NCBI GenBank assembly: GCA_029891385.1
Contig: CM057231.1
Span: 70,008,476 to 70,072,475 of the forward strand
Length of the DNA: 64,000 nt
Reading direction: 5' to 3'
Source: Erythroxylum novogranatense
Taxonomy: Eukaryota; Streptophyta; Magnoliopsida; Malpighiales; Erythroxylaceae
Numbering within the stretch: position 1 is the stretch's first letter; the number at the start of each line of letters is the position of its first letter. The notes under the pieces were generated by a model that ran no database searches, was not told the origin of the DNA, and saw nothing but the letters and a program-made list of their open reading frames with translations. This document shows positions 1 to 11,990 of this stretch, piece after piece. A program made the translations under genes and the position numbers.

Positions 1-780
1 TTATCATATTTTCCATAATCGCATGCATAAATACAATCCAAGCTTAGGCACATTTTTAACTTTCTCCATACTACACATCATTCATCACTTGACATCACTG
101 ATAAAGTCATTGTTTTCACACAGTTCTGACAATATCTTCCCTTCTCTATCACATTCGAAGGTAGAACATTATGGTACAATATATTCCATAATACTCTCAA
201 CAACACAAATGTAGAGAATCTTTATCTACTTTGTCGCACCATATACTTTTTCTCATTTCCAATTATCCATATTTTATCGTACATGCTTATGTTCACACTC
301 AATTCAGGTCATCCTAAAAATTTTGATCTCAAATACACAAAGCATCTTATCACTTTTAATCAACATGTATCTCATGTCTAAACGTGGCCTCTTCAGGCTA
401 TAGCAAATTTCGTTTTCTTGCAACTCGATTTATACACTTTAAGCCTCATTAGTCATTGTGATATCACTTTTTCCTTAATCAACCCATACCATTACATTCC
501 CATTCGTATCACATTCGAGACATTCTTACCACAGTATCATAGGAATATCATTTTTCCATTATTCTACTCCCATTTCTAATTACCCATAACCCTTCATTAG
601 CTCACCTTTTGATATATCAGCACGTTTCTCACACTTAACACTTAACACAAGTTCATGCGTGTGACTCATACTCATACGACTTAGACTAGGAATCAGTTGC
701 CACGGTCTGCTATGACATGACTTCAATGTATGTAACTTGACCTATGGTTCAGAAAATGCCCATATAACCTCGTACTTCTG
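1..780 (-). mobile_element. Non-coding internal domain of a long-LTR (LARD-like) retrotransposon, partial
   Basis: This is the stretch just downstream (minus strand) of the primer-binding site at 781-793; the element runs off the left edge of the window. No gag or pol reading frame is visible on either strand. Read on the minus strand, its first ~120 bases resemble the start of the internal domain of the complete element at 44740-48082: a GTACG..TTAYATGGGC stretch, then GGCAACTGATTCCYAG-like and AGTCGTATG blocks in the same order. Both elements therefore seem to share a non-coding internal domain, as in large retrotransposon derivatives (LARDs) moved in trans by an autonomous relative. The family assignment is inference. 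Confidence 0.6.
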
Positions 781-793
781 GGCTCTGATACCA
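758..793 (-). promoter_or_regulatory. tRNA-Met primer-binding site with overlapping hairpin
   Basis: Positions 781-793 read TGGTATCAGAGCC on the minus strand, the usual plant Ty3/gypsy primer site complementary to the 3' end of initiator tRNA-Met. It sits a few bases beyond the LTR end near 800, which fixes the element as minus-strand. The last bases of the site form the left arm of an inverted repeat GCCCA ... TGGGC (779-783 and 758-762) with a 16-base interior. Comparable hairpins overlap the primer sites at 14489-14501 and 44741-44757. Confidence 0.8.
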
Positions 794-1196
794 CCTAAAC
801 GTAACACTCCAATTTCTACATGACTCGAACCCGACATCGATGGTGATATCTGAGTCCGTGCCCTGTGAGGGTGGCGTGCTACATCATTCAGTATAAATTT
901 TTTTTAAAAAAACATAAACATATACTATGCGGAAATCAATCAACATACAATCACCAGTAAGTACAATGACCACGGGGGACACTTTCATAATTACAAATTA
1001 ATTTAGTCCATTGACTTTACAAAATGAACTAATCATTTGTACACAAATTAAAAAAATACAGATTTTATACAGAAGTTATCAGACACTAATGCAGACGCAA
1101 ACTGATCTCAACCTCTTCTCACTCACAAAGTGGTTGCTATATCGCCTGCCGCTTAACGGGTATTCTTCTGGGTCCTGAAAAATAATTGCAAATTTT

Positions 1197-1244
1197 GGGT
1201 GAGTTTTGCGAACTCAGTGAGTGACCATCATCGATGGTTCACCC
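1197..1244 (-). repeat. Three-stem inverted-repeat element next to the predicted acceptor
   Basis: Outer GGGT/ACCC arms enclose a GAGTT-type hairpin (GAGTTTTGCGAACTC) and an ACCATC..GATGGT hairpin. Versions occur at 6240-6291, 7095-7155, 21739-21785, 44242-44289 and 51944-51990, always about 15-25 bases from the predicted splice acceptor. Its role is unknown. Confidence 0.6.
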
Positions 1245-1369
1245 AGTCACATAACACACTATTCATACATCTACTCTATTTCATAGTGCACATTCACAAT
1301 ATTCATATTCGATATTTCTATTATGCAAATGCAATGCACATGGACTCACTTTTCATTTATTATTTAGCT

Positions 1370-1543
1370 GTGACCGAATGCCTAAACTGTCCTATGTAGG
1401 GCTCATTAATAACTGTCCCTTATCCATTTGGAGGATACATGGCTCATTAAACGTTGAGCCGAAGGCTCTGAATCACTGATGAGCTCGAAACTCATTTCCA
1501 CTCATTGAGCTTAAAGTTCTGATCGGTGGCGACTCTGGTCACA
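1370..1543 (-). repeat. Hairpin-array module, copy 1
   Basis: Bounded by GTGACCG..GCC on the left and GGTGGC..GGTCAC on the right, which could pair as outer stems. Inside lie short inverted repeats such as GAGCC..GGCTC, GAGCTC..AACTC, GAGCTT..AAGTTC and ATCC..GGAT. The same frame with different stems is found at 1746-1876, 6511-6674, 21950-22112, 43906-44101 and 51605-51806. Confidence 0.6.
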
Positions 1544-1745
1544 ACAACCCTTATATTTCATACACTTATGCCATACAATGCATTAGTCATATCTACTCTC
1601 TTTCACACATAATCGGACCGTAGTTCGACATCAGAACACATTTATTACACATAAGCATAAGGCATTTTGCCTTCCACTCAATCAAATATATGTAAGCAAA
1701 TGAATATGAAATGCCCATGTGACATTTTTCAATTTATTTCTGTGT

Positions 1746-1876
1746 TGTGACTGAGCGCCTGAACTGTCCCAAAATGGGCACATTAATCGCTGAGCCCGAG
1801 GCTTTAAATCACTGTGAGGCTCGAGGCCCGAGTACAATCGTTGAGCTTTTATCTCTCGGTGGCTGCTCTGGTCACA
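1746..1876 (-). repeat. Hairpin-array module, copy 2
   Basis: A second copy of the module within the same LTR. GTGACTGAGCGCC opens it and GGTGGCTGCTCTGGTCAC closes it. Inner pairs include GTCCC..GGG and GAGCCC..GGCT. Two modules in one predicted intron is peculiar to this LTR; the others in the window have one. Confidence 0.6.
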
Positions 1877-3059
1877 ACTGTCATTATCTGGTTATGCATT
1901 CATGAATGAAATGCATATGCCACAATTAATCACATTATTATGCACGTATGCATATGTCACAATCAATCAACCTATGAATGCCACGATTAACATTTATGTA
2001 TCACAATTAATCACATGCATCCCAATTAGTCACATCATAGACATATAGGTCACAAATTCACATACAAGTAGTACTTCTATAACCAACTTCCCAGTACACA
2101 GTCATCGGACCTTCTGTCCGGAATTCACAATCACAGCAAATCTCAAACCCACCATTATTCACCACATTCAGCAATTATACAAAATGAAACAAAATAGAAT
2201 AAAGGGTGAAATGAGACCATCTCGGTTCACTCACAAGACGCCCTCAGATTAGCATTACTTAACTTCGGAAACGCTGATCATGAACTCTTAGCTTGCACAA
2301 CCCATTTATTCAATACGTTGCACACACATTAATAATTTTGTACAATTATAATTCTTGATGCACATATATGTACGATCCATGTTCATGACTATCCCGGCAT
2401 CAATCATAAATTTTATCTTAAAAAACCATTCCAATAACACAACTCAGTATGCCTAGGGTTTAGCCGCACTAAAATCCTTAAACTCGAAATTTTTTGCTTA
2501 TTGCAATTGTTCTAAAACCATACTTTCGGTCTACTACTCCCAATCGATGAGCTAGTCCATATAGGGTAACCTAGGCAACCTCTTCTTGATAGACAAATTC
2601 CTCTATACATTAGGAATCTATAGACACTAAAATCACTCAATTCGGATCTCTATAGGTCCAATTATTGATAAAACACGGACCAAAAAAATAATTACTCAGT
2701 CCCCTCACTTTGACCTAGTCAATCCACATCAATTTCATCTCTAAAAATTCATAATTTTATATAGAAATAAAATTAAATATTTCACGAATCTGATGCCTCG
2801 AGAATCAGGTCAATTGGAGGTCGGATGACAAAGTTATTCACAAAAGAATGAAATTGGGCCAAAATAAATCACAAAAATAATAAAATAAATAATAATTAAA
2901 TTAAAAAAAGAATCAGGCTGAGTGTGTCGCACTCAACCCATGGTGCTTCCTTGCCCTCGCGAGGTGCGAGCTTCCGTCAATTTCCATTTTTTTCCTAATT
3001 TCATTTTCTTCTTTCTAATTTCATTCTCTTCTTTCTCAAGACCTAACTTTTCACACAAG

Positions 3060-3560
3060 TATCCAAAAATTACAAATGAGGTCTCATTGGAAAGATCACA
3101 GAAAACCCCACAAGTTTTATGAAGGGCTTGAAAACCAATTTCACCTCTAAGGGTGTCAAAAATGCAATCAAAGTTTCTGCCTAATCACAATTTTCCAAAA
3201 CAGTACAACATTCTTCCAAAAATCATATCTTCCCATTCCCTTTGCCAACAATTCCAAGCTTTATATCAAAAGAAATATCAGAACATATTATACAACTTTC
3301 ATGAACAACTTGAAAGCAAATTCAACCTCTAAATGGGTTAAAATCTCAATCAAAGTTTCTCACCAAGACATGTCATCCTAACGAGATCACAATCTTCTCA
3401 AACTCATAACTTCCTATCCCATTGTCCAAAAATTCCATGCTTTCTATCAATGAAAAGATCATAAAATATGCTACAATTCTCATGAAGGACTTAGAAACAA
3501 ATTCCACTTCTAACTAGGTCAAATTCTCTCATGATTGTGGTTGCCATGTTAAAGATTGTT
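3060..3560 (-). repeat. Degenerate ~181 bp tandem modules in the LTR
   Basis: A phrase resembling (A/G)AAA(C/G)CAAATTC(C/A)AC(C/T)TCTAA recurs at about 3129, 3310 and 3491, a spacing of 181 bases. Each unit also carries an ATAACTTCC-like phrase, an AAGCTTTATATCAA-like phrase and a CTCATGAA(G/C) phrase. Similar modules are in LTRs at 12900-13640, 18380-19120, 41840-42880 and 49530-50560. Confidence 0.55.
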
Positions 3561-5341
3561 AAATCAACATATCGCCTAAACCATATCCATACTTTAAAAA
3601 TCCATAACTTACAATTCTTACATCCAAAATTAGTATATTATACCTCATTACAAAGCTAAGACATTCCTCTATAACTTTCCATAAGATTACTTGAGCTAAT
3701 TTAAACCATAACAGTCCAGAATTAGCTTCAAAGCACAATAATCACAAAACTCATACTTAGAGACATTTCACACACAAAACACATCAATACTTTGGAAAAT
3801 CATCTGAAAGTTAACAATGCATAACTTCCCACCTCAAAATCGAAAAATATCATACTTAGTGGCGATAGAAAGCTAACAAGAAAATTTTCAACTTTCATGA
3901 AGATCAATTTCACAAAATCTATCTACTTTAGCCTAGAAAAATTCCCCAAAGTTTCAGGTCTTCAATGTTAGAATCATAAACATGACACTATTCACCCTAC
4001 ACATATTGCCCACTTTCAAGGCAAGATTCAGAACCCTTCAAACCACAATTAGACAGCACTTCCTTCATAAGAATTCTACCCAAACTTCTCAAGTTTAATT
4101 CAAGTCAAACCTCATTTCAATTGTTTAACCATATAAAGAGTTATGATCAAAACATCGAAACATACACAAATCAAATTTTCCAGATTCTCAACCTAACTCA
4201 ATCTCTACCTCTTCCATACCATTTCTAACCCAATTCCCACTCAATTTACTTCATAAATCCACCATAATTAAATCACAACTTAACCTTGAACATTAGTCCA
4301 CAAAATTGCAGCACACACACTCAATCAACTATCATTTTCTACACTCATCTTTAATCACAAACTTCACTTTAAACCATCACAATTTTCATACAACACATGT
4401 TATACTTACATTTATCACATCCTACCTCATCAATCATCAATTAAACAAGCCAATTTCATACCCATCTACACCAACACATTTTCATGCAATTAGGTTCACA
4501 ACTATCACAAATAATGCATTTAATTAACAATTATAGCATAAAGCACACCTTACTTACTTAATCTTCCACTTTCTTCAATTCTTCATCAAGACACCAACTC
4601 CTCTACCTTCCAACACATACACGATTGTCATCATCATAAGGGGGAAAGGCTTAGGTTGCTTTTGGTGAACAAAGAGCAAGGAAGATATAAGAGCTTTTAT
4701 GAACAATAACAAGTAGGAGAAGACCAACGAAGAAGATGGGAGAAGGAGAGGCTACGTATATGATGGAGAACTTTCATCTAATTCACCTTTTTAACTCATT
4801 CAAAGGAAAGCATCGTGAATGAGTAGCTTTGTCTTAACCTAATTACATAAGGTGGCATGTTAGGCAAGTGACACATGTCACTTGCCACATGTCAACCTCT
4901 TATTAGCTCACCTAGTATCTTCCAATTTCTAGTCCAATTTCTCCCCAAAATTTCGATGGCTTAAAATTAAAAATTCCTAAAATCATGTCTCTAATTTTCA
5001 GTGTCATTGGATAGTACTTTTTACTACCGATAACCAGTCAGTCTGCCACATAGCAGTTTTCCTAGTCCGGAAAAATACCCCAAAGATTTTCAGAAAAATT
5101 TCTAAAATTCTTCAAAAATTCAAAACACACAAAAACCCACTCTAATTGAATTTTCAAGCACAAAAATCACATTTCTAGCCAAATATACCGGGAGATGTCA
5201 TGAATGCATGTACAGTCATTTACGTGTGCAAAAGTCACTATTTATGTATGTGTATGCATGAACACTTCAAGTCAATCTTAAACACTCAGAACCCATTCCA
5301 AATGACTATTCTACCATTCCCCTCGGGGATGGGATGTTACA

Positions 5342-5792
5342 AACATAATATAAATAGAGTTTGATTTGCTTTGTACATTTGAATTAATCATAAAAATAGT
5401 GTAAGCTGATATTAAGGAAACTTCCTTCCGTAGATGCTTATTAAAGTAGAAATCAAGAATTCTCTAAATAATGGAAGAGGAGAGAAATACAAAACTTTTT
5501 CATAACTTGGTGGCCACAAGAAATCAAATAGCTTACTTACTTAAACAAATGGTTCCATAATTACTAGTGGACATGAGATCAACCAAGAAGCTTTTAATGT
5601 CTTTGAGAGCTCCTTAGGAAAGACCCCTGTTAGATCAACTAATACTACTCATATGATGAAAATAAAGAGCTCTTAAATAGGCCTATAATAGTTTAAAGTA
5701 ACCATGTGGCTATTTTTGAGCTAAACGCTTACAAAGCTTTGAATCCTAATGGCCTTAGCGGCTTCTTTTACCAGAAAACACCATTAATAGGG
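5342..5792. other. AT-rich spacer, nothing recognised
   Basis: About 450 bases between the long LTR and the next LTR fragment. No reading frame, RNA gene or repeat unit is recognised. It may be the older sequence into which the element at 800-5341 inserted. Confidence 0.4.
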
Positions 5793-6674
5793 AATAACAA
5801 CCCACTTTCATAGTACATATCCTCGAATATATTAACGGTATTTGAGAATAAACTCTACGAGGGTGACATGCTAGAATAAACTCAATGCAAATTTGTTACG
5901 CATCACACGCATATTTAGAAGGAATAATAAAGCCTTTTTAACCCATGTTATTAAAAAACAAATTTCAATCGCAAGTGTTACAAACAATTAACACATCATC
6001 ATATATTCTAGTAATCATCTGGGCCCATTACAAAACATTTTCAGTCATACAGTCATTACATTTTTCAGTTCGTATAAATGTTGTACAATAATTACGGAAT
6101 ACAATTTTTAAAATACAAAAGAAAGATTGTAGATATATGCAGGTACAACTGATCCTGACCTTTAACTCTTATCTGTATGCAATGGTTAGACTCCAGTTGG
6201 GGTAACTACTCTGAGTTTGAAAAATAATGTTGCAATTTTAGGGTGAGTTTGTGAACTCAATGAGTGTACCATCTTCGATGGCTCACTCATATCACATAAC
6301 ACAACAGTTTATATTTCAATTTCACATACACTTCATGTCATCATATAATGCACATCATTTCACTAATAATCATATAACATCACATAACACTTTGATCACT
6401 TATTCCACATTTCACATTTAGAGTAGTCAAACAGTTCATTTTGATCATTTAAAATATACATATCAATTATATATGTAATACTCATGAGACTCACTTTCAA
6501 TTGTTATTGTTGTGACTGAACGTCTTTTTACTGACCCATATCTATTATAGATACTGGGCTTGTTTCAGTTATTGTCCCATATCTCTTGTGGATACTGGAC
6601 ACATTAACAATTGAGCTTGTGACTCTTGTGTATTTTCCAAGCTTTAAGCTCTTTTAGACTAGTCACTCATAACT
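5793..6674 (-). mobile_element. Truncated LTR 3' end (LARD-like family)
   Basis: Minus-strand LTR tail related to those at 800-5341 and 21344-22935. Going up from about 5793 it has the degraded terminus, the GAGGGTGACATGCTAG block, the acceptor-side GGGTGAGTTTGTGAACTCA element (6240-6291) and part of the hairpin array (6511-6674). It stops where the next LTR terminus begins, so the rest of the LTR is missing or displaced. Confidence 0.55.
6511..6674 (-). repeat. Hairpin-array module, truncated copy
   Basis: Begins with GTGACTGAACGTC. Two successive hairpins show stems that change together: CCCATATCT with AGATACTGGG, and TCCCATATC with GATACTGGA, so a C:G pair at the base is replaced by T:A. 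GAGCTT..AAGCTC follows. The closing arm is cut off by the LTR terminus at 6675. Confidence 0.55.
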
Positions 6675-7171
6675 TGTAACATCCCATTACCATAGAGTAT
6701 ATACCATAACGTCCTGAGGATATTCTAGTACATAATCTATAATAATGGCATGCTAGAGCAATCATGTCTCTAACTTAATCATGGCATCATCATTAAAAGC
6801 GTAAATGTCACAATATTAAAAAAAACAAAATTCCTCATTTCATTTCATAAAACCTATTATGTACATTTTAGCTTTACAAAACATCTATATGTGTACATTA
6901 TCAAAACTAATAAGAGTTTACATCTCTGTATACCCAACATGCTACAAACATGAGGAATTATACAAAACTTGTATATAAGTCCTTCAATCTCAGCTGACAT
7001 ATCTTTAAGTCATGTCTTCTATCCAAAATCAATGCTAACTCTTTTCTTATTTGACTTAGAAGCTATATTCTCTCTCTCAAACCTGAAATGTCAACGTTGC
7101 AATTTTAGTGAGTTTTGTAAACTCAGTGAGTTAATCATCCTCGATGCTTCACTCATATCATATAACACATC
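6675..7171 (-). mobile_element. Truncated LTR 3' end cut by the copia element
   Basis: On the plus strand it opens TGTAACATCCCATTACC, which is the complement of an LTR 3' terminus, then shows the GGCATGCTAGAGC block and a GTGAGTTTTGTAAACTCA element at about 7108. Homology stops at 7171, where the copia LTR begins. It has the same orientation as the neighbouring LTR tails. Confidence 0.55.
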
Positions 7172-8932
7172 TGTAGGAAAATCCTGGTGTGTACATCACA
7201 TGCACACGGTGCGAAAAATAAAAATTTTTGTTCCGAGACCTTCCCGAAAGCCAGGATCCATGTGTCTATATAACAATGTCAAACCATAACGGCCAAAGGA
7301 GACCGTCTCTAACGGTATCAACGCAGAGATCGGAGAACCTAACCGGGGTAAACCCTTTGACCCGGGAATAGCTAGAGCAAGGGAAAGAGTGTTAGCTCTT
7401 ACCTTGTTCTTGGAGAGCTTGGAGAGAAAACGATGGAGAAGATGGAACTTGGAGAAGAAGAGCTTGAATATCGATGGTGAGAAGAGAAGAGAGGAAAACC
7501 TTTTTTCCTTCAACCTTTCTTACTTCATTTTTTCATCAACGACCATCATCTCTTCCTTTTTAGTCTTTCCTTTTGTCTTCTAGTCATTAAATGCAATTAA
7601 TGACAAGGCAAAAGAAGAAGCTTCCATCCTCTTTCCACGTAAATCATATATATATATATATATATTAATTAATCAATTAATTAATAAGATATATATATGT
7701 ATATAAATGCCGAAATGGTCCAGGCACATTGGGTTTGGCCCCACGGCTCACCGGTCCCAGATGGAAAATCACCTAAACCTTTTTCAAGAATATCGATGTC
7801 ACGATCTCATCGACATATCTCGATCTCATCGATTCATTTAATCCCATTGCTCTCCATATATTGGATCTCATGTCCAAAACTATTTTACTAATTCTCCAAT
7901 CACTCTTATGCGTGTGACCCATTAGGTTCTTTGTTATGTTGGCCACTTAGATTAACACTTAATCTAAGCAAGTTATGAGCGGTATCTAGCAACACATCAT
8001 GACCCTAATTGACCGAAAGTAATTGGTTTGACGAATGAACATATATTCATCACGTAACCATATCACGAACCCTTCCATGACAATTACTATGCAATTCGTC
8101 CTTTCACCATGCTATACCCCACTTGGTTATGAGTATGGGCAAGTGTCAACTTACTAGATCGACTACGCCGATCTAGTCCAAGTGATATCAGCTTCGCGTC
8201 CGGGACTCATTACTTTATATGTCATCAAGACACTCTTCATGACATATGTACTCCGCCGAGATTTCCAAGTAATGACCGACAAGAGGTCATGGGTATCATC
8301 TTTGTTATTACTGTATGGTGAATCCTCTATTGGCTACTCAATTACCTTCAATACCTCAAGTTGCACTCCAAGCACCACCCACGAGCGACCTCAGTAAGGC
8401 AACAAGGAATGGAGTCAGCACGTAATCAAGATTCAAGATATCCTCGAGTACCTCAAGTCTAAGGATACTTGCACCATCGCTATGATGAGATTATCACCGA
8501 CATTAGAATAGGACATCCATGTGATGATCTCATTGCAGTCATCCAATGTACTTACTACCTCTAGTAAGCATTCACATCTCAACCCTAAATATCTCATATT
8601 TACGCTTCGAGATCCATCGCTGATCAAATCAAGGAGCTTGAAATGTGCTAGTCTCTTCGGATTACCGATGTCCAGCCAGAATCCTATGACTAGGATAATT
8701 TAGATAATCGATATAATTGCACATGATAGGAATCTCGAGTATGATCACATCATAATTTCCTTCATGCTATGTCATATATCATGGACTTCATTAATTTGCT
8801 TATCGATCAATATCCATTCATAAATAATGAACATCAAATTAATGAAATATGCCTTTCTTTATTTATTCATAAAGTATGTACAACTTTGTATAAAAGCGCT
8901 AAAGGCGATTGCCTTTAGACACTACTTCAACA
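7172..8932 (-). mobile_element. 3' LTR of a Ty1/copia element
   Basis: On the minus strand it runs from TGTTGAAGTAG (8932) to GGATTTTCCTACA (7172), 1761 bp, with TG..CA ends. A partial second copy at 25988-26961 matches 7979-8932. The polypurine tract directly precedes it (8933-8948). It contains an AT microsatellite at about 7648-7705 and a CTAAAGGC..GCCTTTAG hairpin at 8899-8918. The flanks (ACATC on the left, GCGAC beyond 26961 on the right) do not match, so the insertion site has been rearranged. Confidence 0.8.
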
Positions 8933-8948
8933 AAATCTCCCACTCGAC
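8933..8948 (-). promoter_or_regulatory. Polypurine tract of the copia element
   Basis: The minus strand reads GAGTGGGAGATTT immediately before the LTR start TGTTG. This is the typical copia plus-strand primer context. Confidence 0.8.
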
Positions 8949-8949
8949 C

Positions 8950-9860
8950 TAAAGCCAATCACCTGATATCTAATACCATAAAGCAGTACATGAGAATCAA
9001 AATTCTTCCGTGACAATGGCTTTGTCAACGGATTAGCAATATTCTACTCTGTGGGAATTCTCTTTATCTGGACATCACCTCGACCAATGATCTCCCTAAT
9101 CAGGTGATATCTACGGAGTACGTGTTTGGATCGTTGATGAGACCTTGGTTCCTTTGCCTGCGTAATAGCCCCATTGTTTTCACAATACAATCAGATGGGC
9201 TCATCATTGCTAGGAACCACACCAAGTTCAAGAATGAACTTTTGATCCAAACGCTTCTTTCAAGGCCTCAAGCGGCAATGTACTCTACCTCTGTTGTTGA
9301 ATCGACGCTTGTCTCTTGTTTGAACTCTTCCAATTGACCGCCTACTGCTCAGTGTGAATATATAACCCGATTGGGATTTAGAATCATCCTTATCGATTGA
9401 AAACTAGCATCAGATGCTCGCCACTGAGATTACCATCTCCATATATCAAGAAAACATCCTTAGTCCTTTGCAAGTACTTGAGGATATTCTCGATACCACC
9501 CAATGACCCTCACCAGATCGGATTGGTATCTCGCCGTAACACTTAAAGCATATGATACATCGGGTCTCGTGATATAGCATAACATACATGATAGATCCTA
9601 CTGCAGATGCATACGGATCATATTCATGCGCATCCTCTCATCTTGTGTCCTAGACACATAGATTTCGAGAGTGTTATCCCATGAGTCATGGAAGGTACCT
9701 CTCGATTGTTCCATGCTAAACCTCTTTAGCATCTTGTCTATGTACGTTGATCAGGAAAGACCAAGCAATCTTTTGATCTATCTCTATAGATCCTTATCCC
9801 AAGTATATAAGTTGCTTTCACCAAGGTCTTTCATGGCAAATTGTTTCGACAACCAAATCT
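8950..9860 (-). pseudogene. copia RNase H and end of reverse transcriptase, broken
   Basis: Minus-strand translation in several frames gives pieces typical of the copia RNase H end: STTEVEYIAA, an ENNGAITQAKEPRSHQ stretch and a DVQI-like tail just before the polypurine tract. Frameshifts and stops separate the pieces, so no continuous frame survives. It follows the reverse transcriptase at 9861-10535 in the usual copia order. Confidence 0.7.
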
Positions 9861-10535
9861 TCACAGATTGTAGATAGAGACATCGCTTCCTAGTAATAAT
9901 ATGTTATCTACATATAGCACAAGGAATACGATTGCGATCCCACTAACCTTCTTATACACACAATGTTCATCCGGATTTTGTGAGAATCCAAACTCTTTGA
10001 TTACCTCATCAAAACGGATATTCCAACTCCTGGATGCTTGTTTCAATCCATAAATGGATTTATGAAGCTTGCATACCTTTTCGCCATCATAGGAGATGAA
10101 GCTGTTAGGTTGTGTCATATACACATCCTTAGTTAGATTTCCATTTAGGAAAGCTGTCTTCACATCCATTTGCCATATCTCATAATCATAATGAGTGGCA
10201 ATGACTAGAGTATTCTAATGGATTTAAGCATTGCATCGGGTCAAGGTCTCGTCAGTAGTCAATTCCTTATCTTCGATTTAAAACCTTTAGCCACAAGCCT
10301 TGCTTTATAGGTAATCATATTACCATCCATGTCGGTTTCTTTTGAAAACCCATTTACACCCTATAGGTTTTATTCCTTCGGGTGCCTCAACCAAAGTCCA
10401 TACTTGGTTTTCATACATGGAATCCATTTCAGACTTCATGGCATGAAGCCATTTTTCGCACTCAACTCTTCGTAACCTCTTCATAAGTGGTAGGCTCATC
10501 ATCTTCTATGAGCAATACGTCATTCTGTTCATTCA
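9861..10535 (-). pseudogene. copia reverse transcriptase, N-terminal and palm part, inactivated
   Basis: Minus-strand pieces carry DDEPTTYEE, KWLHAMKSEMDSMYENQVW and GIKPIGCKWVFK at 10320-10530, then DVKTAFLNGNL and SIYGLKQASRSWN at 9861-10169, which are classic copia RT motifs. The catalytic YVDD box reads YVDN, so an essential aspartate is lost, and frameshifts divide the domain. Upstream sequence is cut at 10535 by the long-LTR insertion; the frame resumes at 19332 with the integrase C-terminus. Confidence 0.85.
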
Positions 10536-11139
10536 TGCCGTGAAGGGAGTCCGTGATCGGAACTCCATGCCACTAGCGGGCAGCCGGGAGAAGGCTATAA
10601 CAAGTAGAGACAAGGCACCGACTCACAAAAAGACCCCACTAAACCCACATAACACATAAGTTTAAACGGAAATTTAGATTGCCCAAGGCACTTTTTAAAA
10701 ATCTTGATTTTTTTCACAATTTTCAAATCATAATATCAAATTGTGTCAAAAAGCTTGACACATGCATATTCCATATATACAATCATATTCAATAAATCAA
10801 TTAATCGCATATAAATCAAACACATAAACATGAATGCAATTATTTCTTTCACACATAAATCAAAACATATATAGTTTCATAAAACACATTGCTCAAATTG
10901 TCTAAAACATGATTTTCATAAATCTTGTATTTTCTAAAATCATTTCTAACATAAGGAAATTAATCCTTCAAAATCATAATATCCAAACATTTTTATAAAC
11001 ATTCATTTCTCAAAACTTTGCTTCTTGAATTTTCAAATTCACATTTTAGCTTAAAATTTAATAAATAAATATACTACCCACCTTATTTCCATGCTAAAGA
11101 TCTTGTCCAATGCTTCAATTTGACTTTTGTTTCTCTCTC

Positions 11140-11990
11140 TTCCAATTTAACAAAACCTAAACCATAATCATCCAAATTCACATCATAAATAACATAATCT
11201 TCAAAATTAACTTAGGAATTCACCAATTTACCATAATTCCAAGCTATCTAACTCACCAATTTACAAAAACCCTAATTCACCAATTTGGCCTAAACCAACT
11301 TATCCAAATTCAATACCATAAATTACAATTTCTTCAAAATTGATTTCATAATTCACAAACTCATCATATTTCAAGCCATCTTACTTTAACAATTTTTAAA
11401 AATCCCAAAATCTCCCAAATTCTAAATTGAACCTAAACCAATTCAATCAAATTCGATATCACAAAAATTATAATTACTCAAATTGAGCTTAGGAAACATC
11501 AATTCCTCACATATTCAAGTTATTTCAATCTCCAATTTTGAAAATCTCCAATTTTAAAAATTGACCTAAACCAATTTACACAAATTCCATGTCATAAATC
11601 ACAATTTCTTCACAATTGATTTCATATTTCACCAATTCATACTAGTATTGATGATTCTACACCATTAATTCACAAAATCTCCAAATTTCAAATTAAGCCT
11701 AAACCCCCAATTTACAATTTTTCAAATTAAACTTCACCTAAAGCATAAACATTAAAATTGACTTAGGATATCTTAAATTCATCATTAATCCAAGCTATCT
11801 AAAGCATCAATTTCAAAAATCCCCAATTTTCAATTTTGGGCATAATCCCTAATTCAAAATTTTCCAAAATTAAACACAATCATAGCCTAATCTCTTCAAT
11901 TAATCATAGATAAACTAAATCCATAACCATTCCAAGCCATCTAACACCATAAACTCATAAAAAAAATTCAAAACTCAACTTTCTCTCACT
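11140..11990 (-). repeat. Six degenerate tandem repeats of ~131-144 bp
   Basis: The phrase CCTAAACCAA-TTA-CCAAATTC recurs at about 11155, 11286, 11429, 11565, 11696 and 11840. Each unit continues with a CATAAATTACAATTTCTTC-like phrase, then CAAAATTGATTT and TTCAAGCCATCTA-like blocks. Units are strongly diverged from one another, but the whole array is nearly the same in the other LTR copy (about 16640-17450), so the array predates the insertion. Confidence 0.65.

Larger units (their letters stand above)
1175..2234 (-). other. Putative intron inside the LTR leader
   Basis: On the minus strand a GTGAGT donor (2234 downwards) and a TTATTTTTCAG acceptor (ending at 1175) flank about 1.06 kb. Donor and acceptor sit at the same relative places as in the LTRs at 40384-44739 (43490-44309) and 21344-22935 (22386 to about 21718). 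The stretch contains two hairpin-array modules and the GGGTGA..TCACCC element just before the acceptor. Splicing is predicted from sequence only. Confidence 0.45.
800..5341 (-). mobile_element. Complete 4.5 kb LTR (5' LTR) of a LARD-like gypsy element
   Basis: On the minus strand the LTR starts TGTAACATCCCATCCCC at 5341 and ends near 800, a few bases from the primer site; the terminal CA appears mutated. At about 4.54 kb it is very long for a plant LTR. It has the same order of landmarks as the LTRs at 40384-44739 and 48083-52444: start motif, pyrimidine-rich leader, ~180 bp degenerate modules (3060-3560), a palindrome near 2955-2980, a GTGAGT donor, hairpin arrays, and a TTTTTCAG acceptor. 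Bases after the LTR start read AACAT, which would be the target duplication, but the partner copy lies outside the window. Confidence 0.75.

Noticed and set aside
781..793. tRNA gene fragment
   Set aside because: Only the 13 bases complementary to the tRNA 3' end are present, as expected for a primer-binding site.
7196..7513. 105-codon minus-strand frame in the copia LTR
   Set aside because: No recognisable domain, and it lies wholly within an LTR; probably chance.
8899..8918. AAAGGCAATCGCCTT hairpin shared by the copia LTR and the LARD LTR (44168-44182)
   Set aside because: An exact 15-base match is expected a few times by chance between sequences in 64 kb; without wider homology I do not claim a shared origin.
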